Positions 25,331 through 32,982 of a stretch of 64,000 nucleotides of DNA are shown here, in pieces. Source of the stretch: Halegenticoccus tardaugens (lineage in GTDB: Archaea; Halobacteriota; Halobacteria; Halobacteriales; Haloferacaceae); contig NZ_SDIC01000001.1 of NCBI RefSeq assembly GCF_004116405.1, positions 744,001 to 808,000 on the forward strand, given 5' to 3'. How positions within the stretch are numbered: position 1 is the first letter of the stretch; every line of letters begins with the position of its first letter. The translations under genes were made by a program, and so were the position numbers. The notes under the pieces are model-generated. The model did not search any database and was not told the origin of the DNA. It saw only the letters and a list, made by a program, of their open reading frames with translations.

Positions 25331-25410
25331 CCGCGAATCGCCACGAATCGCCACGAGTCACCACGAAACGACACGAAGAACCACGAGATACCGAGAAACA
25401 CCGAACCAGA
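25331..25410 (+). repeat. Degenerate 10-bp-period tandem array between mch and citE
   Basis: Eight units in strict 10-nt register: ccgcgaatcg, ccacgaatcg, ccacgagtca, ccacgaaacg, acacgaagaa, ccacgagata, ccgagaaaca, ccgaaccaga. The consensus is about CCACGAaacg, and units decay toward citE. It fills the whole gap and ends just before the citE ATG at 25413. One strand is A/C/G with almost no T. The period equals about one DNA helical turn. I see no ORF reason for it. Confidence 0.8.
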
Positions 25411-25412
25411 AT

Positions 25413-26450
25413 ATGACGACGCAGACCCCGCGGCTCTGCCGCACGTTCCAGACCGCACCGGCCGCCGTTCCGAAGGAGAACACGGCGAAGTACCTCGAAT
25501 CGGGCCTCGCGAGCGAGGGGTTCGCGAAACCCGACTGGCTCGTGCCGGACGTCGAGGACGGCACCGCGCCGGACATGAAGGAGGCGGCCCTCGAAAACGT
25601 GATCGACCGCCTGCCGGACGCCGCGTTCGTCGGCGAGATCTGGCCCCGCGTGGAGTGGAGCTACGACGACGAGCCGTTCCGCGACCGCGGCCGGGAGCAG
25701 ATCGACGCGCTCGTCCGCGAGGTCGGCGAGCACGTGGACGGCGTGGTCGTCCCCAAGGTCGGCCGGCTGGCCGACGTCGAACGCGCGGAGCGGATCGTCG
25801 CCGACGCCGAGGAGGCGTACGGTTACCCCGAGGGGACCGTCGGGATGAGCGTCATCGTCGAGACCGCGCGCGCAGTCTCCGACCTCCGGGAGATCGCCGC
25901 CTCCGGCGCGACGTCGCGGCTGGAGGGGTTGATCTTCGGCCCCGTCGACTACGCGGCCGAACTGGGCGGCCGGGAGACGGGCGGCGAGCGCCCGCGGTGG
26001 GACGCCCTCCTCGCGACGCTCTCGAACGAGGCGAGCGCGAACGGCCTCGTCGCCGTCGGCGGGCCGTTCGACAGGCTGTTCGGCGAGCGCGCCGGGGTGC
26101 GCTTCTACAACGGCGACGCCTACGCCGACCAGGTCGAGCGCGAGGCGCGCGTCGGCCTCGACGGAAGCTGGTCGCTGCACCCCCAGCAGACCGCGCAGGC
26201 GAACCGGATTCACATGCCGAGTTCGGACGAACTCGCCCGCGACGTCCGCCGCATCGAGGCGTTCGAGGAGGCGAAGTCCGCCGGCACGGGCGCGGTGACC
26301 GTCGACGGGCAGATGATCGACGAGGCGACGTACAAGAACTTCAGGAACACCGTCGAGACGGCGCTCGCCATCGAGCGCGCCGCGCCCGAACAGGCGGCGG
26401 AGGCGTACGATTCGGCGCTCCTCGACCGGGCGCGGGCGCTCGGGGAATAA
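25413..26450 (+). CDS. citE: Beta-methylmalyl-CoA lyase (CitE/HpcH aldolase family)
   Basis: A 345-residue aldolase-family lyase. In the methylaspartate cycle it splits beta-methylmalyl-CoA into glyoxylate and propionyl-CoA. Family features: WLVPDVEDGTAPDMKEAA near residue 41 (acidic Mg-binding region), VVVPKVGRLADVERAERI near 111, SVIVETARAVSDL, EGLIFGPVDYAAELGG and the C-terminal GSWSLHPQQTAQAN that binds CoA. The start MTTQTPRLCRTFQT follows the repeat array. Last gene of the operon. Malate synthase activity and propionyl-CoA carboxylation, needed to complete the pathway, are not encoded in this window. Confidence 0.93.
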   Translation: MTTQTPRLCRTFQTAPAAVPKENTAKYLESGLASEGFAKPDWLVPDVEDGTAPDMKEAALENVIDRLPDAAFVGEIWPRVEWSYDDEPFRDRGREQIDALVREVGEHVDGVVVPKVGRLADVERAERIVADAEEAYGYPEGTVGMSVIVETARAVSDLREIAASGATSRLEGLIFGPVDYAAELGGRETGGERPRWDALLATLSNEASANGLVAVGGPFDRLFGERAGVRFYNGDAYADQVEREARVGLDGSWSLHPQQTAQANRIHMPSSDELARDVRRIEAFEEAKSAGTGAVTVDGQMIDEATYKNFRNTVETALAIERAAPEQAAEAYDSALLDRARALGE

Positions 26451-26473
26451 CGACGACGGGACCGGTTGACCAT

Positions 26474-26650
26474 CGCCAGTCGCCCGCGTACGTCGCCGAT
26501 CAGCTCGTCCCCCCGCTCGCAGACGCGTACGAGACCCTCTCGTACTACTACTCGCACGTCGACGAAATCCGTCAACGGCGGCGCGAAAACCGCACCGCGT
26601 TCGAGCGCGTCCGCGACGCTTCCTTGAAACCGAAGGAACGAGCCAAGTGA
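26474..26650 (+). pseudogene. Remnant of DUF433-type antitoxin, C-terminal half only
   Basis: With no start codon in frame, the segment SPAYVADQLVPPLADAYET followed by LSYYYSHVDEIRQRRRENR and a basic tail matches the C-terminal half of haloarchaeal DUF433 antitoxins (usual pattern YVADQxxxxLADVxxALAYYYxHxDE). The N-terminal half is replaced by unrelated sequence directly after citE. The end is intact, stopping at 26648-26650, and overlaps a GTG that starts a second remnant. Judged a decayed gene because only about 55 of the usual ~85-95 residues survive. Confidence 0.6.
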
Positions 26651-26688
26651 CGGGGACACCGAAGATTCTTCTGGACGCGCACGTCAGT
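26647..26688 (+). pseudogene. Remnant N-terminus of DUF5615 (PIN-like) toxin
   Basis: A GTG at 26647 overlapping the antitoxin-remnant stop opens a frame reading TGTPKILLDAHVS, which resembles the usual start of DUF5615 toxins (xxRILLDEHV). After about 14 residues similarity ends where the convergent ABC permease gene finishes at 26684, so the toxin body has been lost. The GTGA overlap is the spacing normally seen in DUF433-DUF5615 pairs, which supports a lost toxin-antitoxin module. Very short, so moderate confidence. Confidence 0.45.
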
Positions 26689-27532
26689 CCACCGTCGCGC
26701 TCGACGCCCGGTCGAGGTAGTACACCGCGACCGCGCCGAACGCGAGGTCGAGGGCGACGAGGACGGCGAGCGCCGGGAGGATCGTCTCCCACGCCCAGCC
26801 GTCGAGGACCAGCGCGCGGGCGGCGTCGACGCCGTACGTGATCGGGTTGACGCCGCTTATCACCTGGATCCACCCCGGCAGGAGGTCGACCGGCAGGAAC
26901 GCCGAACTGACGAACAGAAGGGGAAGCTGGATGACGTTCGCCGCGATGATGGTCGACTCGCTGTTTCGCGTCCTGATGGCGACGACGTTCGAGAAGGCCG
27001 TGAACCACACGGAGAAGACGACGGCGACGCCGATGATGGCGAGCGCGCCGGGCAGGCCGGTGACGACGTTCGCGCCGAGGAGCGTCCCGAGAACGAGGAT
27101 GAGCGTCACCTGGATCGCGATCCGAAGGACCTCCGAGAGCGTCTTGCCGACGAAGACCCCGAGGCGACTCATCGGGGAGGCGAGCACCTTCTCGAACATC
27201 CCCTCCTCTATGTCCCGGACGAGACCGATCCCCGACGTGGCGGCCGCGATGAGCGCGACCTGGATCACGATGGCCGGCATGAGGAAGCTGACGTAGTCCG
27301 CGCTCCCGCCGGTCCCGCCGATCGCGCCCGCGGCGACCCGCCCGAACACCTCGGTGAACAGCACGAGGAAGATCACGGGGTTGAGGAGGGAGACGACGAG
27401 CACGAAGGGGTTCCTGACCGCCTTCAGGTTCCACCGGAGGAAGTTCACCCACACGTCGCCGAGGAAGCCGTTTCCGGGCGCGAGCGACCGGGCGGCCGCG
27501 GGCCGCTCTCGCGGTCGGACGGAACCGCTCAC
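26684..27532 (-). CDS. ABC-2 type exporter permease, DrrB-like
   Basis: A 282-residue membrane protein with a cytoplasmic N-terminus of about 45 residues and six hydrophobic segments. ABC-2 family marks are VRNPFVLVVSLLNPVIFLVLFTEVFG, GIGLVRDIEEGMFEKVLASPMSR (the amphipathic coupling region) and the PLLFVSSAFLPVDLLPGWIQVISGVNPITYGVDAAR C-terminal signature. It pairs with the upstream ATPase gene, which it overlaps by 4 nt. Systems of this type export hydrophobic compounds or lipids; the substrate is unknown. Its 3' end abuts the toxin-antitoxin remnant. Confidence 0.92.
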   Translation of the reverse strand: MSGSVRPRERPAAARSLAPGNGFLGDVWVNFLRWNLKAVRNPFVLVVSLLNPVIFLVLFTEVFGRVAAGAIGGTGGSADYVSFLMPAIVIQVALIAAATSGIGLVRDIEEGMFEKVLASPMSRLGVFVGKTLSEVLRIAIQVTLILVLGTLLGANVVTGLPGALAIIGVAVVFSVWFTAFSNVVAIRTRNSESTIIAANVIQLPLLFVSSAFLPVDLLPGWIQVISGVNPITYGVDAARALVLDGWAWETILPALAVLVALDLAFGAVAVYYLDRASSATVD

Positions 27533-28524
27533 CGGAACGCCTCCCGAGCCTCCCCGTCGCCCGCCGGATCGACCGTCGAGCGGTCGCCGGTGACGGCGAG
27601 GAACACGTCGTCGAGGGTCGGCGAGCGGACGTTGAACCCGGTGACGTCGAAGCCGGCGTCCCGGAGCGCGACGAGCAGATCGGTCCCGCTACGTCTCGCC
27701 TCCGTGGCGGTGACGCGCACCCCGGACTCGGTCGCGACGACGGCGTCGGTCGCGCCGAACAGCCCCGTTTCGCGGGCGACCGCCGCCGCCCGCTCCGCGT
27801 CCGCCGGCGAAGGGCGGTCGAGGTCGATGTCGAGCACGTCGCCGCCGACCCGCCGCTTCAGCTCCGTCGGCGGTCCCGACGCGACGATCTCGCCGTTCAG
27901 GATGACCGAGATGTCCGAGCACAGCGCGTCCGCCTCTTCGAGGTACTGCGTCGTGAGAAAGACCGTCGTTCCCTGCCGGTTTATCTCCCGGAAGTACTCC
28001 CAGAGGCGGTTTCTCGCCGTGGGATCGAGTCCGGTCGTCGGCTCGTCGAGGAACACGATCGGCGGGCGGTGCACGAGGGCGGTGGCCACGTCCAGCCGCT
28101 TTTTCATCCCGCCGGAGAACGTCTTCGCCTGCCGGTCGGCTACGCCGGCGAGATCGACGAGGTCGAGCAGGTCGTCGATCCGATCGCGTCGCTCGGTCGT
28201 CGGGACGCCGTACGCCCGGCAGGCGAACCGCAGGTTCTCCCGCGCGGTGAGTTCGGGATCCACGCTCGTCTCCTGGGCCATGTACCCGATCGACCGCCTG
28301 ACCGCCCGCGGGTCGGCGACCGCGTCGTACCCGTTGACCTCGATCCGGCCGGCCGTCGGCCGCAGCAGGGTGACGAGCGTCTTGATCGTCGTCGTCTTGC
28401 CCGCCCCGTTCGGGCCGAGAAAGCCGAAGAACTCGCCGTCGGGAACGGTGAGGTCGACCCCTCTCACGGCCGCCGTCCCGTCGGCGTAGGTGAGTTCGAG
28501 ACCGACCGCTTCGATCGCGTTCAC
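27529..28524 (-). CDS. ABC exporter ATPase, DrrA-like
   Basis: A 331-residue ATPase driving the DrrB-like permease. Walker A is GPNGAGKTTTIKTL near residue 37, the signature FSGGMKKRLDVA near 138, and Walker B VFLDEPTTGLDPTARN near 159. The C-terminal ~100 residues are the regulatory extension (GEIVASGPPTELKRRVGGDVLDIDL onwards) typical of DrrA-type daunorubicin-resistance ATPases. First gene of a two-gene operon, divergent from the NAD(P)-binding protein gene at 28.7 kb. Confidence 0.93.
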   Translation of the reverse strand: MNAIEAVGLELTYADGTAAVRGVDLTVPDGEFFGFLGPNGAGKTTTIKTLVTLLRPTAGRIEVNGYDAVADPRAVRRSIGYMAQETSVDPELTARENLRFACRAYGVPTTERRDRIDDLLDLVDLAGVADRQAKTFSGGMKKRLDVATALVHRPPIVFLDEPTTGLDPTARNRLWEYFREINRQGTTVFLTTQYLEEADALCSDISVILNGEIVASGPPTELKRRVGGDVLDIDLDRPSPADAERAAAVARETGLFGATDAVVATESGVRVTATEARRSGTDLLVALRDAGFDVTGFNVRSPTLDDVFLAVTGDRSTVDPAGDGEAREAFR

Positions 28525-28680
28525 ACCGAACCCAAGCGCGCGACGGGCATAACCCCTCGTTCCGTCGCGGCGGACTCTCCGCCCGTCTCGCGATCGACGG
28601 ATCGCGAACGGGGCCGGACGGACCGCGCTGCCCTCCGTGCGAACGCCGATTTATCACGGATCGCGCCGTAGGTGATGGGT

Positions 28681-29334
28681 ATGAAACTCGTAGCGTTCGG
28701 CGCGAGCGGCCGGACCGGTCGGCCGCTCGTCCGGCAGGCGCTCGCCGCCGGCCACGACGTCGTCGCGTTCGTCCGCGATTCCGCGGCGTTCGACGTCGAG
28801 GACGACGGACTCGTGGTCGCGGATGGCGGTCACCTCTCGGTCGTCGAGGGCGACGTTCTCGACTCCGACGCCGTTTCGCGGGCCGTCGACGGGGCGGACG
28901 TCGTGTTCAGCGTGCTCGGTCACGCGAGGGGATCGCCGAACGACGTGCTCTCGGTCGCGGCCGACCACATCGTCGAGGCGATGGAGGCGCGCGGCGTCCC
29001 CCGGCTGATCGTCCTCTCGGGCGCGGCGGTTCGGACGAACAAGGACCCTTCGTCGCTCGGCGCCCGGGCGATGACGGGGCTCGTGAAACTCGTCCCCGGC
29101 GATCTGTTCGCGGATTCGAAGCGGTACGTGGGGCGGGTCGCCGAGAGCGATCTGGAGTGGGTCGTCGTCCGCGCGCCCCGGCTCACCGAGGGAGAACACA
29201 CCGGCGACTACCGCGTCGGCTACCTGAAGCTCGGCCCGCGCGCGACGGTCTCGCGCGCCGACGTCGCCGACTTCATGCTCGGGGAGATCCGAAGCGACGA
29301 GTGGGTCGGCGAGATGCCGATGATCACCTCCTGA
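28681..29334 (+). CDS. NAD(P)-binding Rossmann protein, atypical SDR
   Basis: A 217-residue atypical short-chain dehydrogenase/NAD(P)H-binding family protein. The cofactor motif is GASGRTG at residues 7-13, followed by VVEGDVLDSDAVSRAVDGADVV. The Tyr-x3-Lys catalytic pair of classical SDRs is not evident, as is common in biliverdin-reductase-B/NmrA-like proteins. I start at the ATG at 28681 because the TATA-like ttatc at 28651 predicts transcription from about 28677; GTG 28672 and ATG 28675 are alternatives. The next gene follows after 1 nt. Confidence 0.85.
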   Translation: MKLVAFGASGRTGRPLVRQALAAGHDVVAFVRDSAAFDVEDDGLVVADGGHLSVVEGDVLDSDAVSRAVDGADVVFSVLGHARGSPNDVLSVAADHIVEAMEARGVPRLIVLSGAAVRTNKDPSSLGARAMTGLVKLVPGDLFADSKRYVGRVAESDLEWVVVRAPRLTEGEHTGDYRVGYLKLGPRATVSRADVADFMLGEIRSDEWVGEMPMITS

Positions 29335-29335
29335 G

Positions 29336-30253
29336 ATGCCCGCCAGAGCGATTCTCGTCACCGGCGCGACGGGGACCGTCGGCTCGGAAGTCCTCGCGTC
29401 GCTCGCCGACGACGGTGACGGCCGGCGCGCGTCAGACGACGTCGAGCGCGTCAGGGCGGGCGTCAGGAACGTCGGAGCGGACGATCTCGGTGACGGGTAC
29501 GCGCCCGCTGACTCGTCGCGCCCCGCGGTCGACGCCGTCGAGTTCGACTTCGAGCGCCCCGAGACGTGGGGGTTCGCCTTCGAGGGCGTCCGGGCGATGT
29601 TCCTCGTGCGCCCGCCGTCGGTGCCGCGCGAACGCGTCGTCGCCGCCGCGGAGGCCGCGGTTCGATCGGGCGTGGAGCACGTCGTCTACCTGTCGGTGCT
29701 CGGCGCGGAGCGGAACCCGCTCCTCCCGCACCGCCGGATCGAAAAGCGCCTCGAATCCGCGGATGCGAGGTGTACGTTCCTCCGCGCGAGCTACTTCATG
29801 CAGAACGTGACCGGGATCCACGCGCCGGAGATCCGCGACTGCGACGAGGTGTTCGTTCCCGCGGGCGACGGTCGGATCAGCTTCGTCGACGCCCGCGACG
29901 TCGGCGCGGTCGCGGCGGCCGCGCTGGCGGGAGATGGCCCCGGTCGAGGGAGCCGGGCGTACGATCTCACCGGTCCGGCGGCGCTCGACTTCTCGACGGT
30001 GGCCGCGGTTCTCTCCGACTCGCTCGGTAGACGGATCGTCTACGCCGATCCCGGCCCGGTCGAGTTCGTCCGACGGATGCGTGCTCGGGACGTGCCGCTC
30101 GGGTTCGCGGTCGCGATGCTCGGAATCTACGCCCCCGCCCGGTTCGGCCGCGCGGGGAGAGTCACGGACGACGTCGAGCGCGCGCTGGGTCGGCCGCCGA
30201 CGTCGCTTCGCGCGTTCGTCGACGACTCCCGCGACGCGTGGGTTCGGACCTGA
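29336..30253 (+). CDS. NmrA-like NAD(P)-binding protein
   Basis: A 305-residue NmrA/HSCARG-like atypical SDR. The N-terminal ILVTGATGTVGSEVLASL binds the dinucleotide. FLRASYFMQNVTGIH and the later ISFVDARDVGAVAAAAL are characteristic of the family, which contains redox sensors and quinone or azo reductases. It starts one nucleotide after the previous gene's stop, so the two related proteins form an operon. No catalytic triad is evident and the substrate is unknown. Confidence 0.88.
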   Translation: MPARAILVTGATGTVGSEVLASLADDGDGRRASDDVERVRAGVRNVGADDLGDGYAPADSSRPAVDAVEFDFERPETWGFAFEGVRAMFLVRPPSVPRERVVAAAEAAVRSGVEHVVYLSVLGAERNPLLPHRRIEKRLESADARCTFLRASYFMQNVTGIHAPEIRDCDEVFVPAGDGRISFVDARDVGAVAAAALAGDGPGRGSRAYDLTGPAALDFSTVAAVLSDSLGRRIVYADPGPVEFVRRMRARDVPLGFAVAMLGIYAPARFGRAGRVTDDVERALGRPPTSLRAFVDDSRDAWVRT

Positions 30254-30328
30254 CGGTCGGCCGGACCGCCGCGAGGTCCCGACCGGGCGCGGTTTCGTGA
30301 CTCTTAAGTACGCCTCCCGAGTTAGTTC

Positions 30329-30374
30329 GTGTGCGTACACTGTAGGGACGCCGCGTCCCGAGTCGCGGAGCGAC
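30329..30374 (+). ncRNA. Tandem short hairpins in the leader of the tRNA-Ser/rps13 operon
   Basis: Three small stem-loops follow in line: GTGT/ACAC around GCGT (30329-30340), GGGACG/CGTCCC around CCG (30345-30359) and GTCGC/GCGAC around GGA (30362-30374). A TATA-like cttaagta at 30303 predicts transcription starting near 30330, so they would open the transcript just ahead of tRNA-Ser. They may mark processing or attenuation, which is inference. Confidence 0.4.
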
Positions 30375-30407
30375 GTGCTCGCGGGGCGACGATAATCGGC
30401 ACGCAGT

Positions 30408-30492
30408 GTTGCGGTAGCCAAGCCTGGCCCAAGGCGCTGGGTTGCTAACTCAGTGGCGTCAAGCCTCCGGGGTTCGAATCCCCGCCGCAACG
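30408..30492 (+). tRNA. tRNA-Ser (anticodon GCT)
   Basis: Acceptor stem GTTGCGG (30408-30414) pairs with CCGCAAC (30485-30491), discriminator G30492. Anticodon stem CTGGG/CTCAG encloses loop TTGCTAA, anticodon GCT reading AGC/AGU. A long variable arm with GGC/GCC confirms a class II (Ser) tRNA. The T arm is CGGGG-TTCGAAT-CCCCG. No intron and no encoded CCA. It lies 20 nt before the rps13 ATG and is likely co-transcribed with it. Confidence 0.96.
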
Positions 30493-30512
30493 CTCACCCA
30501 CACCATCCAGCC

Positions 30513-31028
30513 ATGAGTGCAGAAGAACCACAGGACGGCTCGCCGGAGGAGGACGAGAACCTCCGTTACTTCGTCCGCATCGGGCAGACGGACCTCGATG
30601 GGACGAAGACGGTCGAGCGCAGTCTCACAGACATGAAGGGTATCGGCAAGCGCACGGCGCGCATCGTCGCCGAAACCGCGGGCGTGGACCGAACGGCGAC
30701 GTTCGGCCGCCTCGACGACGAGGCGATCGACGCCGTCGTCGACGTCGTCGAGAACCTCGACGACCACGCCCCGGAGTGGCTCAGCAACCGCCGGAAGGAC
30801 TTCTACACCGGCGAGACGAGCCACGAAGTCGGCACCGACCTCGAACAGACGCGCCGGCAGGACATAAACCGGATGCAGATGATCAGCTCCTACAAGGGCG
30901 TCCGACACAAGCGCGGTCAGAAGGTGCGCGGCCAGCGGACCAAGTCCACGGGTCGCAGCGAAGGCACCATCGGCGTCAACGTCGAGGCGATCAAGGAAGA
31001 GGCCGCCGAGGCCGGTGAGGACGAATGA
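30513..31028 (+). CDS. rps13: 30S ribosomal protein S13
   Basis: A 171-residue uS13 protein of the small-subunit head, contacting the P-site tRNA and the inter-subunit bridge. The core [37 protein letters not shown] is unmistakable and the C-terminus has the basic [23 protein letters not shown] tail, extended by ~20 acidic residues as in other haloarchaea. The ATG at 30513 gives [20 protein letters not shown]. The stop overlaps rps4 (ATGA). First protein gene of the alpha-type operon. Confidence 0.98.
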   Translation: MSAEEPQDGSPEEDENLRYFVRIGQTDLDGTKTVERSLTDMKGIGKRTARIVAETAGVDRTATFGRLDDEAIDAVVDVVENLDDHAPEWLSNRRKDFYTGETSHEVGTDLEQTRRQDINRMQMISSYKGVRHKRGQKVRGQRTKSTGRSEGTIGVNVEAIKEEAAEAGEDE

Positions 31029-31552
31029 CGACCGGACACAACACCAAGTTCTACGAGACCCCGAACCACCCGTTTCAGGGCGAGCGCATCGCGCAGGAGG
31101 CGGATCTCGTCTCCCGGTACGGACTCAAGAACAAGGAGGAGCTGTGGCGCGCGCAGTCGCAGCTGCGTAACTTCCGACGCGAGGCCCGCCGCCTCCTCGG
31201 CGAGGCGCAGGGCGACACCGACGCCGCGGCGGCGGCCGGCGAGGGCTTTCTCGCCCGGCTGCGCCGACTGGGAATCCTCGGCGAAGAGGACGACATCAGC
31301 GAGATCCTCTCGCTCGACGTGACGGACCTGCTGGAGCGCCGCCTCCAGACCGTCGCCTACCGAAAGGGACTCGCGAACACGCCCCAGCAGGCGCGTCAGT
31401 TCATCGTCCACGGCCACGTCACCGTCGAGGGCGCGCGCGTGACCGTCCCCTCGAAGAAGGTCGAGGTGGACGAAGAGAGCACCGTGAGCTTCGACGAGAC
31501 GAGCCCGCTCGCGGACGAACTGCACCCGGCACGCGCGGAGGCGCAGGAGTAA
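31025..31552 (+). CDS. rps4: 30S ribosomal protein S4
   Basis: A 175-residue uS4, a primary 16S rRNA-binding assembly protein. The start [22 protein letters not shown] overlaps the rps13 stop by 4 nt. The S4 RNA-binding domain is the [47 protein letters not shown] region (about residues 104-150). No zinc-finger cysteines, as usual in archaeal short S4. rps11 follows 4 nt after the stop. Confidence 0.98.
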   Translation: MTTGHNTKFYETPNHPFQGERIAQEADLVSRYGLKNKEELWRAQSQLRNFRREARRLLGEAQGDTDAAAAAGEGFLARLRRLGILGEEDDISEILSLDVTDLLERRLQTVAYRKGLANTPQQARQFIVHGHVTVEGARVTVPSKKVEVDEESTVSFDETSPLADELHPARAEAQE

Positions 31553-31556
31553 CACC

Positions 31557-31946
31557 ATGAGCGAATCCGACGACAGCAAGTGGGGCATCGCACACGTCCA
31601 CGCATCGTTCAACAACACGCTCATCACCGTCACCGACCAGACCGGCGCGGAGACGATCGCCAAGTCGAGCGGCGGATCCGTCGTGAAGCAGAACCGCGAC
31701 GAGGCGTCGCCGTACGCGGCGATGCAGATGGCGGAACAGGTCGCGGAGGAGGTCAAGGCCGCCGGGCTCGCGGGACTGCACGTCCGCGTGCGCGGTCCGG
31801 GCGGCAACGGCAACAAGAGCCCCGGTCCCGGCGCGCAGGCGACGATCCGCGCGCTGGCCCGCGCCGGGCTGGAGATCGGTCGCATCGAGGACGTGACGCC
31901 GATCCCCCACGACGGCACGCGCGCGCCGAAGAACAAGCGCCTGTAG
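31557..31946 (+). CDS. rps11: 30S ribosomal protein S11
   Basis: A 129-residue uS11 of the small-subunit platform. The core [33 protein letters not shown] and the C-terminal [22 protein letters not shown] are diagnostic. The ATG is preceded by ggagtaacacc, placing a GGAG about 7 nt upstream. rpoD follows after 3 nt. Nothing unusual. Confidence 0.98.
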   Translation: MSESDDSKWGIAHVHASFNNTLITVTDQTGAETIAKSSGGSVVKQNRDEASPYAAMQMAEQVAEEVKAAGLAGLHVRVRGPGGNGNKSPGPGAQATIRALARAGLEIGRIEDVTPIPHDGTRAPKNKRL

Positions 31947-31949
31947 ATC

Positions 31950-32699
31950 ATGCCAGGGGAATTCGACGTCGAGTTCATCGAACGCGACGACAGGAAGGCC
32001 CGCTTCGTCGTCCGGGGACTCACTCCGGCACTGGCGAACGGCATCCGTCGGGCCATGGTCGCGGACGTGCCGACGCTGTCCGTCGACACCGTCCGGTTCA
32101 TCGAGAACTCCTCGGTGATGTTCGACGAGATGATCGCGCTCCGGCTGGGGCTCGTTCCGCTGACGACGCCCCTCGAAGACTTCGAGGAGGGCGAGACCGT
32201 CACCCTCGCGCTCGATGTCGAAGGGCCGGCGACGGCGTACTCCGGCGACATCCGATCGTCGGTACCGGAGGTACAGCCCGCCAACGAGAACGTCCCCATC
32301 ATCGAACTCAAGCGGGATCAGCGCCTCGAACTGGAGGCGGAAGCGGTGCTCGACTCCGGAAAGAGCCACGCCAAACACCAGGGCGGCGTGGCGGTCGGCT
32401 ACCGGCACCTCCAGCGGGTCGAGGTCGTCGGCGACGCCCCCGAGTTCGAAGAAGCGGAGCCGAACATCGTCCGCGGGGTCGTCGAGACCGACGCGGGCGA
32501 GCTCGTCCTCGCGGACGAGTTCGACAACGACCTCTCGGAGCGGTACCCCGGAAAGGAGGTCGAAGTCCACGACGTGCCCGGCGCGTTCGTCTTCCACGTG
32601 GAGACCGACGGGTCGTTCAGCGTCGACGAACTGGTCCTGCGCGCGATCGAATCGATCGATCTGCGCGCGGCTGAACTGGAAGAGAAGGTCACAGTCTAA
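31950..32699 (+). CDS. rpoD: DNA-directed RNA polymerase subunit D (Rpo3)
   Basis: A 249-residue archaeal counterpart of bacterial alpha and eukaryotic RPB3, forming the assembly platform with subunits L, N and P. The alpha-like motif [45 protein letters not shown] is near residue 28, with the insert domain after it. The protein contains no cysteine, so the 4Fe-4S or zinc centre seen in some archaeal D subunits cannot form here. Downstream lies a 174-nt spacer with three hairpins, then tRNA-Leu and the rpl18e gene group. Confidence 0.97.
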   Translation: MPGEFDVEFIERDDRKARFVVRGLTPALANGIRRAMVADVPTLSVDTVRFIENSSVMFDEMIALRLGLVPLTTPLEDFEEGETVTLALDVEGPATAYSGDIRSSVPEVQPANENVPIIELKRDQRLELEAEAVLDSGKSHAKHQGGVAVGYRHLQRVEVVGDAPEFEEAEPNIVRGVVETDAGELVLADEFDNDLSERYPGKEVEVHDVPGAFVFHVETDGSFSVDELVLRAIESIDLRAAELEEKVTV

Positions 32700-32743
32700 C
32701 GATCCACACGATGTCCCCTTCGTCCACCGTCCGACAGTCGCCC

Positions 32744-32820
32744 GCCCCGCGAGTCGCGGGGCACGCCGGCAGCTCCGGGACTCCTGGAGCGGTCGGCGGA
32801 TCCGACGCAGAGCGCGTCGG
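32744..32820 (+). ncRNA. Three evenly spaced 19-nt hairpins between rpoD and tRNA-Leu
   Basis: Each is a 7-bp stem with a 5-nt loop, 19 nt in all. Hairpin 1 is GCCCCGC-GAGTC-GCGGGGC (32744-32762). Hairpin 2 is GCTCCGG-GACTC-CTGGAGC (32772-32790), with one G-U pair. Hairpin 3 is CCGACGC-AGAGC-GCGTCGG (32802-32820). Starts are 28 and 30 nt apart. The loops of 1 and 2 (GAGTC and GACTC) are complementary, allowing a kissing contact. They end 53 nt before the tRNA. Possible terminator, processing signal or regulatory leader. Confidence 0.5.
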
Positions 32821-32873
32821 CCGGCGTCGGACCGAAAGTGGTTTGAAGGGTCGTGTGGTACAGCGAAACGCGT

Positions 32874-32958
32874 GCAGGGATAGCCAAGTCTGGCCAACGG
32901 CGCAGCGTTCAGGGCGCTGTCTCATAGGAGTCCGCAGGTTCAAATCCTGCTCCCTGCA
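32874..32958 (+). tRNA. tRNA-Leu (anticodon CAG)
   Basis: Acceptor GCAGGGA (32874-32880) pairs with TCCCTGC (32951-32957), discriminator A32958. Anticodon stem CAGCG/CGCTG encloses TTCAGGG, anticodon CAG reading CUG, the dominant Leu codon in this GC-rich genome. A long variable arm (CTC/GAG) confirms class II. T arm GCAGG-TTCAAAT-CCTGC. It sits between rpoD and rpl18e, the known haloarchaeal arrangement, 24 nt before the L18e start. Confidence 0.96.
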
Positions 32959-32982
32959 CTTCCTTTCTCAGGAGGTCACATC

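Noticed and set aside
25331-25410. Repeat array as a CRISPR
   Set aside because: The unit is only 10 nt, degenerate and without spacers; no cas genes are present.
26647-26841. Intact 64-residue gene starting at 26647
   Set aside because: Only the first ~14 residues resemble a protein family; the rest is Arg/Pro-rich antisense of the ABC permease gene.
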